64,000 bases of DNA, from assembly GCA_964595485.1 (NCBI GenBank), contig CAZQQN010000006.1, positions 1-64,000 of the forward strand, written 5' to 3'. Position 1 is the first letter of the stretch. Every line of letters starts with the position of its first letter. The position numbers were made by a program, and so were the translations under genes. The notes beneath the pieces are model-generated. The model searched no databases and was not told the DNA's origin. It was given only the letters and a program-made list of their open reading frames with translations. This stretch comes from CAZQQN01 sp964595485. GTDB taxonomy: Bacteria > Bacteroidota > Bacteroidia > CAILMK01 > CAYYUA01. Below, in pieces: positions 15,513 to 23,459 of this stretch.

Positions 15513-18006
15513 AGGAGACCAAATTGGTAAATAGTTTATAAGCCCCGGGTATACCGGCCGGCAATTGCCTGAAAAAGGCATAGCCTGTGTAAATAAATGC
15601 ACCCTCTCCATATTCGGTAAAAATCATGCCTCCCTTTTTAGGTTCCTCTCCGGGGTCATGACTGCTTAAAAGTGGCGTATAATTTTCATCCCACTCCCCT
15701 GGAAAATACAAGCCTCTCTCCTGAACCCAACCCTGAAAATCGGCCTTAGTAATGTTGTTAGGTTCATTCAAAATGGGATGGTCCGGTTTTAGGAATTTAA
15801 CAGGTGCTTTTTCAACGGTAACCCGGTCATAGGCAATTTTAAAAGGATATGGACCTATGTCTTTTGTGACAAGGTTGCGGTCTTTATTGTATTGAACAAC
15901 CATGGTGCCACCGCCTTTTACATAATTCATAAGGGCATCCCGCTTAAAGTTAAGCCATTCCTTGGTATTATAAGCCCTCACACCAATGACAATAGCGTCA
16001 AAATCGGCTAAGGTGTGATCATCAAAATTATCATCATTGAGCATCGTGATATCGTAATTCATTTGACGAAGGGCTGTAGGGACATCATCCCCGGTTCCCA
16101 TGATATAACCTATGTTATCCCCTTTTTTGTCAACATTTTCCCTTAAGAGCTTAAGCTTGGCTTTCGGAAACAGCCGTTGGGTTGGGATATGATCGTATTG
16201 GATAGTGACTATATCCCGGCTGGTTTTACTATTGTCATTTTTGAAGTAAGCTTTCATCTCACCGCCTGACCTTTTTTCAGGAGGAATTATTTTAAAACGC
16301 AGCTTTTTAATCTCACCTTTCCCATTGATGGTTACTGAACGGGTTTTTGGTTCGGATTGCCAGCCTTCGGGTAATTCAATGCCAACCATACCGTTAACCT
16401 GGTTTTTTCGGGCTTTAACTTTGAGCTCAATGGTTTTAGGCAATTGATTGGGAAAAATCTTTGCTTTGCCTTGTGGCGAGATGGTGGCTGGCGGGCCTAT
16501 TTCAAAGGCATTGTAGCGCTCTCCCTCTACACGGTCTTCCCAACGGTACCTAACCGGTTTCGGAACATGGAATTTGATACCATCCACTGATAAAGTATAG
16601 GTCACCTTCATTGGGGTGGGCGTTTCCGGCAGGCCAATACTGGATTGGTTTTTTACCTGGTACATTCCTTCACTGAGCTTAGGCTGCCTAAGCCAATAAG
16701 GGTGTGTAAAATTGGCACCTTTCGGAATTGTTACCTCCTTTTGTTGCTCAAGAGGCTCGTATCGGGACAGGGATTTATTAACCGGTTTGGATTTGCCGAA
16801 AGGGTATTTTATCTGCTGAACGCTCATTTCATAACCATTCCGCTGAAGTAATTCAGATTTGATGGTAACATCACTTCCGGGAACTCCGTAGTCTCTTGGA
16901 GCAGTGGCATCAAACCAACAACCGTTAGCTGCAAGGATCAGCCGTTTGATCTGTGCTTTTTTGACACCTTTCCAGTGGTCGCTTTCAAGCTTATCCAGTG
17001 CTTTGTAGGCATTAACCAAGTGTGGGATTATTTTTTGGGGAGCCTCCGCATCAAATTGCTGAAGGGCTTTATCCAGGTGCTTACCCACTTTCTGACCATT
17101 CTGTAAACGGGTCCAATCGGTATCAATGCCAGCCATGATGCCATTATTGTTTTTATCCCCGAGAACATGTTTCATGAACTCAAGCTTTCCTCCGCGTTCC
17201 GGTGCATCACCAAATCCCTGGCTTTTATGATGGCTACTGCTCAAAGCACCCATTTCTACATAAGAATGGCCTAGCAAAGGATTAAATTTTCCAACATTCT
17301 CAGACACTAAGCCGCTTGAATCCATAGATTTTTCACTACCCCGGTAGAAGAAGTAGGAAGTGTTGAACAGCACGCGCTTGGGTTGCCATGGGTCAACATG
17401 GGCCAGCTGATCTGTAAAACGGTTTTCATCACCAGCAGCTTTTACTGCTTGTTTAGCCAACGTTGCTGAGGCAGTGTGATGACCATGGGCATTCTCATAA
17501 CCAGCTTCTGGAAAGCGGTTAATGATGATATCAGGTTTTAAGTTACGAATTACCCAAACCACATCCGATAGGACCCGCTCTTCACCCCACATATTCAGGG
17601 TTTCTTCTGTAGTCTTCGAGTAACCAAAATCATTAGCCCTTGTGAAAAATTGAAGGCCATTATCCACTGATCTGGCACCAAGCAATTCCTGGGTTCTTAA
17701 AACCCCCATGAATTTGCCCTTCTCAGAACCTATTAAGTTTTGGCCGCCATCGCCACGGGTTAATGAAAGATAGGCTGTTCGAAGGTTCATTTCATTGGCC
17801 AGGTAAGCTATAAGTTCGGTATTTTCATCATCAGGATGTGCTGCCAGGTACAAAACTGTTCCTAAATTATCAGCCTTTTTTAAATTGGATTTGATTTCAC
17901 CAGCCTCGAGGGGTTTATAGGACTTGTGATACTGAGCATTCAATTCGCTGGATACAAGGATACCTGTTATAAAGTTGATTAAAAGAAACAGTGTAAAACA
18001 TCTCAT
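15502..18006 (-). CDS. Secreted PIG-L (LmbE) family deacetylase with C-terminal GATase-like domain
   Basis: ATG at 18006 (MRCFTLFLLINFITGILVSS) gives a clean signal peptide ending LNA-Q and an 834-aa protein; the longer frame to 18102 lacks support. The PIG-L domain starts at about residue 40 with LYLAAHPDDEN (the zinc/catalytic HPDDE), and a later HGHHTAS supplies the second metal-binding His. The family hydrolyses N-acetyl groups of amino sugars. A beta-rich middle follows, and from about 650 a GATase1-like fold (DFDAIVIGVRAYN, GGTMVVQYN) that ends EGAFIYTGYAFFRQLPAG. First gene of an operon with a small membrane protein and a sodium symporter, suggesting periplasmic deacetylation followed by uptake (inference). 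Confidence 0.9.
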   Translation of the reverse strand: MRCFTLFLLINFITGILVSSELNAQYHKSYKPLEAGEIKSNLKKADNLGTVLYLAAHPDDENTELIAYLANEMNLRTAYLSLTRGDGGQNLIGSEKGKFMGVLRTQELLGARSVDNGLQFFTRANDFGYSKTTEETLNMWGEERVLSDVVWVIRNLKPDIIINRFPEAGYENAHGHHTASATLAKQAVKAAGDENRFTDQLAHVDPWQPKRVLFNTSYFFYRGSEKSMDSSGLVSENVGKFNPLLGHSYVEMGALSSSHHKSQGFGDAPERGGKLEFMKHVLGDKNNNGIMAGIDTDWTRLQNGQKVGKHLDKALQQFDAEAPQKIIPHLVNAYKALDKLESDHWKGVKKAQIKRLILAANGCWFDATAPRDYGVPGSDVTIKSELLQRNGYEMSVQQIKYPFGKSKPVNKSLSRYEPLEQQKEVTIPKGANFTHPYWLRQPKLSEGMYQVKNQSSIGLPETPTPMKVTYTLSVDGIKFHVPKPVRYRWEDRVEGERYNAFEIGPPATISPQGKAKIFPNQLPKTIELKVKARKNQVNGMVGIELPEGWQSEPKTRSVTINGKGEIKKLRFKIIPPEKRSGGEMKAYFKNDNSKTSRDIVTIQYDHIPTQRLFPKAKLKLLRENVDKKGDNIGYIMGTGDDVPTALRQMNYDITMLNDDNFDDHTLADFDAIVIGVRAYNTKEWLNFKRDALMNYVKGGGTMVVQYNKDRNLVTKDIGPYPFKIAYDRVTVEKAPVKFLKPDHPILNEPNNITKADFQGWVQERGLYFPGEWDENYTPLLSSHDPGEEPKKGGMIFTEYGEGAFIYTGYAFFRQLPAGIPGAYKLFTNLVSYGN

Positions 18007-18159
18007 AATAGGAACTTTTTGGCTGTTAGCCGTATTAATTAAGCGATCAAAAATAATGAGTAGGTGCCAATTCTGACAATAAATTGAAAGGAATATGGTC
18101 AATTAAGGCAGAATATTCTTACCAGGATTAACCACTTTTTATGTTACAACATTGATGCT

Positions 18160-18167
18160 TACCTTTG
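18160..18167 (+). promoter_or_regulatory. -7 promoter element (TACCTTTG) 4 bp from a start codon
   Basis: A perfect TAnnTTTG element lies only four bases before the ATG at 18172. Transcription from it would begin at or within a base or two of the A of the ATG, predicting a leaderless mRNA. The -33 region (TTTTTATG near 18136) is a weak match. Confidence 0.6.
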
Positions 18168-18171
18168 CCTT

Positions 18172-18933
18172 ATGCATTCTGAATCCCATCAAGTTAATAA
18201 GCCCTGGTTTCAACAGTGGTTTGATTCTCATTATTATCACTTGCTTTACCAGGATCGTGATAATGCAGAAGCTCGTTATTTTATCGATAACCTTTTAAGC
18301 TATTTGCCCATATCGAAGGGGGCGAGGTTATTGGACATGGCCTGCGGTATTGGTAGGCATGCTGAGTACCTGGCTGAATCAGGATATCAGGTGATAGGGT
18401 TTGATATTGCCGAGGATCAGATCAAGCAGGCAAAAAAGAAAGAAAATGATAACCTTTGCTTTTACCGGCATGATATGCGAAAACCCTTTAATCTGGGAAG
18501 CTTTGATACGATATTGAACCTTTTCACAAGTTTTGGTTATTTTGAGGAAGATAGCGACAATCACCATGTTCTTGTGAATGTTAACAATGCGTTAAAGGTT
18601 GGCGGGTTTCTTGTGCTGGACTTTATGAACTTGCATTACGTGCTCAATAATTTAAAACCACAGGAAACCCGGGAGTTTGATGGGGTCACTTTCCATCTTA
18701 ATCGCTACTTGGAAAATGGTTTTGTTAAAAAGGATATAGTGGTTAATGACAAAGATCGAATTCACCATTTCAAGGAAAAAGTGCGAGCTCTGGACATTGA
18801 TAATTTTGAAGGCTACATGAAAGATGCTAAATTTACTATTCATAAAGTATTTGGTAACTACGACCTTGAGGTTTTCAATTCCAAAAGTTCTGAGCGACTT
18901 ATCATCCTAGCTGAAAAACAAGGCCATGTTTGA
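18172..18933 (+). CDS. Class I SAM-dependent methyltransferase
   Basis: This 253-aa protein has a standard Rossmann methyltransferase core. Motif I is LLDMACGIGRHAEYLAESG (about residues 45-63), the acidic ribose-binding residue is in VIGFDIAEDQ, and FDTILNLFTSFGYF is the post-II segment. The C-terminal part (DKDRIHHFKEKVRAL) has no special feature. It looks like a small-molecule or lipid methyltransferase; the substrate cannot be assigned. The stop overlaps the PAP2 phosphatase start by 8 bp, so they are coupled. The promoter position predicts a leaderless transcript. Confidence 0.88.
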   Translation: MHSESHQVNKPWFQQWFDSHYYHLLYQDRDNAEARYFIDNLLSYLPISKGARLLDMACGIGRHAEYLAESGYQVIGFDIAEDQIKQAKKKENDNLCFYRHDMRKPFNLGSFDTILNLFTSFGYFEEDSDNHHVLVNVNNALKVGGFLVLDFMNLHYVLNNLKPQETREFDGVTFHLNRYLENGFVKKDIVVNDKDRIHHFKEKVRALDIDNFEGYMKDAKFTIHKVFGNYDLEVFNSKSSERLIILAEKQGHV

Positions 18934-19492
18934 GACACTTCTTCAATGGGACCATGCCGTCTTTGATTTCATCAATCAGCAATTCACGAATGGATTTTTT
19001 GATTGGATCATGCCCTTATTAAGGGACAAACACATTTGGGTTCCGCTATACATTTTTCTATTAGCTTTCCTTTGGATTAACTATAAAATGGAAGGGATCA
19101 TTGTTTCACTATTTGTTATTCTGGCTATTGTTATAAGTGATCAAACCAGTAGTACTTTTATAAAACATTTGGTTGAGCGGGTTAGGCCGTGTAATGATAC
19201 GGCTTTCCAAGAGCAGGTACGTTTAATAGTGGATTGCGGTCCAGGTTATAGCTTTACATCTTCCCATGCAACCAATCATTTTACGCTTGCTGCGATTCTT
19301 GCTACCCTTTTCGGGAGACGGTTTATTTGGGTCTCTATCGTTGCTTATCTCTGGGCGTTCTTAGTTTCTTATGCCCAGGTGTATGTTGGCGTTCATTACC
19401 CATTTGATATTTTAGGAGGAGCTCTTTTGGGAATCCTCATTGGAAAGGTAATAGCTTTTCTTGCTTTGGTATTCACCGGTTTTAGGCCATAA
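18926..19492 (+). CDS. PAP2-family membrane phosphatase
   Basis: This 188-aa protein has about five to six transmembrane helices. The three-part PAP2 signature is present: KHLVERVRPC (KxxxxxxRP, about residues 89-98), FTSSHATNHF (PSGH-like, SSH at about 112) and YAQVYVGVHYPFDILGG (SRxxxxxHxxxD-like, His/Asp near 155-159). Enzymes of this class remove phosphate from lipid phosphates such as undecaprenyl pyrophosphate or phosphatidylglycerol phosphate at the outer face of the membrane. The start overlaps the methyltransferase gene. Which lipid it acts on is unknown. Confidence 0.9.
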   Translation: MFETLLQWDHAVFDFINQQFTNGFFDWIMPLLRDKHIWVPLYIFLLAFLWINYKMEGIIVSLFVILAIVISDQTSSTFIKHLVERVRPCNDTAFQEQVRLIVDCGPGYSFTSSHATNHFTLAAILATLFGRRFIWVSIVAYLWAFLVSYAQVYVGVHYPFDILGGALLGILIGKVIAFLALVFTGFRP

Positions 19493-19539
19493 AAGAAAAG
19501 GCTTTCAACAGATTTGAAAATGGAATAGCATCCTTACAA

Positions 19540-20262
19540 ATGGAGTTTTTTTTAAGCCTTTTATTGCTTTTTCTTCTGACATTGGCTGGAAGTTTATTAT
19601 TCTTTATGGTGCAGAAGCCCCTGCACCGTTTTATTAATTTTTTTCTAACCTTTAGCGGTGCTTTTTTATTGGGGATTACGCTACTCAAATTGTTTCCGCA
19701 TCTATTTGAAATGGCCGATCAACCTGGTTTATACATTTTGATCGGTTTTCTGTTACAATTGTTATTAGAAACACTTTCTAAAGGTGTGGAACATGGGCAC
19801 CTGCATATAGCCAATCCGGGTCTGTTGTTCCCCTGGAGCATTACTTTGGGGCTTGCTATCCACGCCTTTATGGAAGGTATGCCGCTTTCTCATTCTTTCA
19901 GGATGGAGGAGGGGATGAATAGCGCCCTGTACTTTGGCATTGTTCTTCACAAAATTCCCGCTGCATTTGTCTTGTTTACGGTGATAATGAATTATGGGCT
20001 CCCAAGATTTAAGGCCTTTTTAGTCCTACTGATATTTGCCCTTATGACACCACTCGGTGCTTTGATCAGCGAATTATACTTAGGAGGTTCTGAGTTTGCC
20101 CACTCTTCCGTAGTTGAAGTTATTCTCGGTATAGTGGTTGGGGCATTCCTTCACATAGGTACCACCATTATCCAGGAAGCACAATATAAACATAGTTTCG
20201 AGCTTTATCAGGCATTGGCATTGGTATTGGGAATTTTAGTAAGTAGCATAAGCTTACTTTAG
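19540..20262 (+). CDS. ZIP-family divalent metal transporter
   Basis: This 240-aa membrane protein has about eight helices and the ZIP pattern in helix IV and V: LAIHAFMEGMPLSHS (His and Glu metal ligands, about residues 106-120) and IVLHKIPAAFVLFTV (HK.P motif, about 134-148). A short histidine-containing segment, VEHGHLHIANP, lies around 87-97. It should move zinc, iron or manganese into the cytoplasm. The gene follows the PAP2 gene by 47 bp. No metal-regulator site is visible. Confidence 0.87.
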   Translation: MEFFLSLLLLFLLTLAGSLLFFMVQKPLHRFINFFLTFSGAFLLGITLLKLFPHLFEMADQPGLYILIGFLLQLLLETLSKGVEHGHLHIANPGLLFPWSITLGLAIHAFMEGMPLSHSFRMEEGMNSALYFGIVLHKIPAAFVLFTVIMNYGLPRFKAFLVLLIFALMTPLGALISELYLGGSEFAHSSVVEVILGIVVGAFLHIGTTIIQEAQYKHSFELYQALALVLGILVSSISLL

Positions 20263-20386
20263 GTTGAGGAAATAAGCCACTGATAATTAAGAAAATATTG
20301 AATTGATCAACTGTTTCTTGACAACTAACCGAACCATTAAGGAATTTTTTGTAAAATTGCTGTGTAATTGAAATAAATTGTATCCT

Positions 20387-20554
20387 ATGAAAATAGGTTT
20401 TAAAGTTTTTGGGACCCTTCTTATTGCAGCTACTATGCTATTTGGTGCTTGCAGCCAGGATTCTTGCCCTGGGGCTAAGTCAGCCGGTAAAGGTAAGCCA
20501 TCAGGAAAAGGTGGAGAGCCAGATCAGAAGTTATTTAACGAGGATATGCGATAA
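20387..20554 (+). CDS. Small lipoprotein (55 aa)
   Basis: ATG at 20387 opens MKIGFKVFGTLLIAATMLFG, followed by the lipobox FGAC and a 33-residue mature part. That part has Cys (SQDSCPG), a Gly/Lys-rich stretch (GKGKPSGKGG) and an acidic end. The full reading frame is only 56 codons. The clear lipoprotein signal, and a start placed correctly after an AT-rich leader with a TAAAATTG -7-like element near 20352, support it as a gene. It ends 32 bp before the T9SS cargo gene and may be co-transcribed. No family is recognised. Confidence 0.65.
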   Translation: MKIGFKVFGTLLIAATMLFGACSQDSCPGAKSAGKGKPSGKGGEPDQKLFNEDMR

Positions 20555-20586
20555 GCTTTTTTTACCTTTAGTATCAATCCCTTGTT

Positions 20587-23160
20587 ATGAAGATTTCTAA
20601 CAATGCGGTTGCCTTTATTATGGCAATTTTATGGCTCGGTACCTGGACTTACGTCTCCATTGAGCCCACTCCTTTTTCTTCTTCCTTCAAGAATGATTCA
20701 GGCATAATTAGTCAGCATCCCGGCTGGTATGACCAATACATGGCTATGAAAGCAAATGATGAAGGTAAAATCCCAAACGGTTTATTAAGTAAGTGGAAAA
20801 AGCAAGATGTAATAAGTTCTAAAAAGCCTGATTCCACAGGCTTAACCGCCTTAAAAGAATTGGGGCCTTTTTCTGTGGGTGGTCGCACAAGGGCTATCCA
20901 GGTAGATCGGACAAACCAGGAACATGTTTTAGCCGGAGCGGTATCAGGAGGATTATGGCAATCTTATGATGGTGGTGAAAATTGGGAAGCTCAGAATGAT
21001 ATGGCAGATAACCTGAGTATAACGTCCCTGGCACAAAGCCCACTCAACCCTGACCTTATCTATTACGGTACAGGAGAAGCGATTAGTAATTCGGCTGATG
21101 TACCGGGCGAAGGCATTTACCGGTCGCTTGATGGCGGAGAATCCTTTGCTCCTTTACCCAATACCCTGAATGATCAATTTACAGCCGTATGGGAGATTAA
21201 GGCTGCCAGGAATCAAGCAGGCGTTTTTTATGTAAGTACCCGGCAAGGGTCTCTGTTCCGGTTTACAGATAGTGGCGCTTCTTTTAATGAGGTTTTTCAG
21301 GCGAGTGGTAATAATAGTTCAATTACGGATATAGAGATCCTGCCTAATTCTACCGTATTCATTACGGTCTGGGGTGAAGGTATTTTTAAATCATCCGATG
21401 GCAAGGGAAATTTTACGAAAGTCAACCAAAGTTTTCCTTCCGGTAACTTCTCCCGGGTTGAAATGGCATATTGCCGGGAAAAGCCTAATGTCTTATACGC
21501 GGTTTTCTCCAGTGATCCAAGACGCACGGGTGCAAGAAATGGCTTAACTGGCGTTTGGAAGAGCGAAGATGGAGGGCAAAACTGGCAGGAGATAAGTAAT
21601 CCAAGCAACCGCAACGATGTTAGCTACCGCCTATCCAATTATGCATTGATGATAGGGGTGAAACCGAATGACCCAAATTCCTTGGTTATTGGTTCTGTTA
21701 ATGCTGCTTTTTCCAGAACTGGAGGTAACGCTTGGTTTAGATTACGGGAATCCCATGTGGACTATCACAAAATAACGCATGGCCCTAATAGCAACAATGA
21801 TTTCCTGGTTGGGAATGATGGGGGTGTTTATCGTTACAGCTGGACCAATTTAAATCCTGAAAACCTGAATCAGGGTTACCAGGTAACACAGTTTTACGGC
21901 GGTCATTATTACCCGGACAGTAATGAGGTAATTGGCGGAACCCAGGATAACGGTACGCAAGGTTTTAATAGAGGATCGAGTAAAGAAGAGTTCATTCGGT
22001 ATTTTGGTGGTGATGGATCCTTTTGCGCTGTTAGCCAGGAAAATCCTGACACTGGTTTTGTCTCGACACAAAGGGGCAGGATTCACAGAAGTACCGATAT
22101 GACCTCAACTAAGCCTTCTTTTACAAGTGTTTATGGTGATATGGATAAAAATAATGACGATGAAATAGACGATGACGTTTGGTTCATTAACCCATTTGAG
22201 ATCAATGCTGCTGCTGAAAACCAAATATTTTTCACAACAAAAGATAAAGTTTGGCTAACCACTGATTGGGCAAACAACTGGAAGCCTTTAACTGAAAACC
22301 TTTTATGGGGTACTCCTTACAATACAGCTATTTCGGATCATGAAAATCCGATCGTTTTCATACACGGTGACAGGGGGTTGTTTTACAGAATGAATGATCC
22401 GCTAAATAGCGATGTTGGTGATGAAATCAATTTAAGGAATTCCTTACCGCAATCTGTTAGGCGTCATTTTTTGAGATCATTGAAAATTCATCCCGAAGAT
22501 TCTTCTATTCTGTACGGAGGTTTCAGCAACCTTGAAGATGAACCTCGAATTTGGCGAATTACAGAAGCTATGTCCAATGAGCCACAATGGGAATCCATTC
22601 ATGGGGACCTGCCAACCACCTTACCTGTCAACTCTGTGGCTGTTCATCCTGCTATGCCGGATTCCTTTTTGATTGCCGGCACCGATTTTGGTCTGTACAT
22701 TACCCGGGATCAGGGCCAACATTGGGTAAAAGAAGAGGAAATTCCCAATGTTTCTGTTCACCAGATTCGGGTTCGCCCCTCTGACAACCGCCTTTTTGTT
22801 TATACCCATGGCCGTGGTATATGGAAAGCTAACCTGCCATCCCCTGTTTTAGACACTACTGAAAAAGAAAATGAAGAACAAAATCCTAAAGATAGTACGT
22901 CAGAAAACAATATAGAGGCATTTAAGGTTGGACCGAACCCCACTGCCGGAGATATAAGGGTGAAGATCCCATTCGAAGATGATGACAATGAAAAGGCTCA
23001 GGCTTCCTTATATTCCATGGGGGGTAAAATCCTGCTGGAGAAAACTATAACCAATTCGCCGGATCCACAATTAAACCTCGCCACCTTAAGCAGTGGTTTT
23101 TACATACTTAAGGTCAGTACCCCCCAAAACGATCATTTTGCCAAAATTTGGTTAAAGTGA
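20587..23160 (+). CDS. BNR/Asp-box beta-propeller protein with T9SS C-terminal sorting domain
   Basis: This 857-aa protein begins with a hydrophobic export signal (about residues 6-22). It contains repeated Asp-box motifs of the VPS10/sialidase-like propeller type: SYDGGENWE (about 123), SLDGGESF, SEDGGQNWQEI and TRDQGQHWVKEEE. After an acidic linker (about 755-775) the last 80 residues (FKVGPNPTAGDIRVKIPF to FAKIWLK) form a type A T9SS sorting domain, with the PNP motif and the LSSGFYILKV strand. The protein is therefore exported by type IX secretion and anchored or released at the surface. Its ligand or enzymatic role is unknown; sialidase catalytic residues are not evident. Confidence 0.9.
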   Translation: MKISNNAVAFIMAILWLGTWTYVSIEPTPFSSSFKNDSGIISQHPGWYDQYMAMKANDEGKIPNGLLSKWKKQDVISSKKPDSTGLTALKELGPFSVGGRTRAIQVDRTNQEHVLAGAVSGGLWQSYDGGENWEAQNDMADNLSITSLAQSPLNPDLIYYGTGEAISNSADVPGEGIYRSLDGGESFAPLPNTLNDQFTAVWEIKAARNQAGVFYVSTRQGSLFRFTDSGASFNEVFQASGNNSSITDIEILPNSTVFITVWGEGIFKSSDGKGNFTKVNQSFPSGNFSRVEMAYCREKPNVLYAVFSSDPRRTGARNGLTGVWKSEDGGQNWQEISNPSNRNDVSYRLSNYALMIGVKPNDPNSLVIGSVNAAFSRTGGNAWFRLRESHVDYHKITHGPNSNNDFLVGNDGGVYRYSWTNLNPENLNQGYQVTQFYGGHYYPDSNEVIGGTQDNGTQGFNRGSSKEEFIRYFGGDGSFCAVSQENPDTGFVSTQRGRIHRSTDMTSTKPSFTSVYGDMDKNNDDEIDDDVWFINPFEINAAAENQIFFTTKDKVWLTTDWANNWKPLTENLLWGTPYNTAISDHENPIVFIHGDRGLFYRMNDPLNSDVGDEINLRNSLPQSVRRHFLRSLKIHPEDSSILYGGFSNLEDEPRIWRITEAMSNEPQWESIHGDLPTTLPVNSVAVHPAMPDSFLIAGTDFGLYITRDQGQHWVKEEEIPNVSVHQIRVRPSDNRLFVYTHGRGIWKANLPSPVLDTTEKENEEQNPKDSTSENNIEAFKVGPNPTAGDIRVKIPFEDDDNEKAQASLYSMGGKILLEKTITNSPDPQLNLATLSSGFYILKVSTPQNDHFAKIWLK

Positions 23161-23291
23161 CCTGTTAAGTTTGTTAAAGCTTTTCGTTTTAAAAAGCGTA
23201 GTGGTTTACAGGAAGGCGAATTCCATTATTTCATTTTTAAGGATAAAAACCGTTTAAATAGCCTCTCAAAGCATAAAAAATACTTAGGTTA

Positions 23292-23324
23292 AAGCCTATT
23301 TTGATAATTGATCAAATGAGGCTT
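23292..23324. repeat. Imperfect palindrome upstream of secA
   Basis: AAGCCTATTTTGAT (23292-23305) and ATCAAATGAGGCTT (23311-23324) pair with two mismatches around a 5-base loop. It lies about 130 bp after the T9SS cargo gene and 90 bp before the secA promoter, in an otherwise featureless 299-bp gap. It could be a transcription terminator lacking a T-run, or an operator. Confidence 0.4.
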
Positions 23325-23412
23325 GAAATTTGTAATGATAAGGTGGCAGGGGTTGCTTGAACCGCTGACCAAAAACCAACTACCAAATGGCTTTCTTTCC
23401 TTTAGGGCTTGT

Positions 23413-23420
23413 TATCTTTG
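23413..23420 (+). promoter_or_regulatory. -7 promoter element for secA (TATCTTTG)
   Basis: A perfect TAnnTTTG element lies 40 bp before the secA ATG. The region about 20 bp upstream (tttctttcc) is only a weak -33 match. Confidence 0.6.
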
Positions 23421-23459
23421 AGCCAATAAATAAAAAGTTTTAAAACTTAATCATATCAT

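Noticed and set aside
15513..15611. Longer start for the small membrane protein
   Set aside because: The extra N-terminal residues lie within PIG-L coding sequence and look like antiphase translation; the ATG at 15512 gives a natural overlap.
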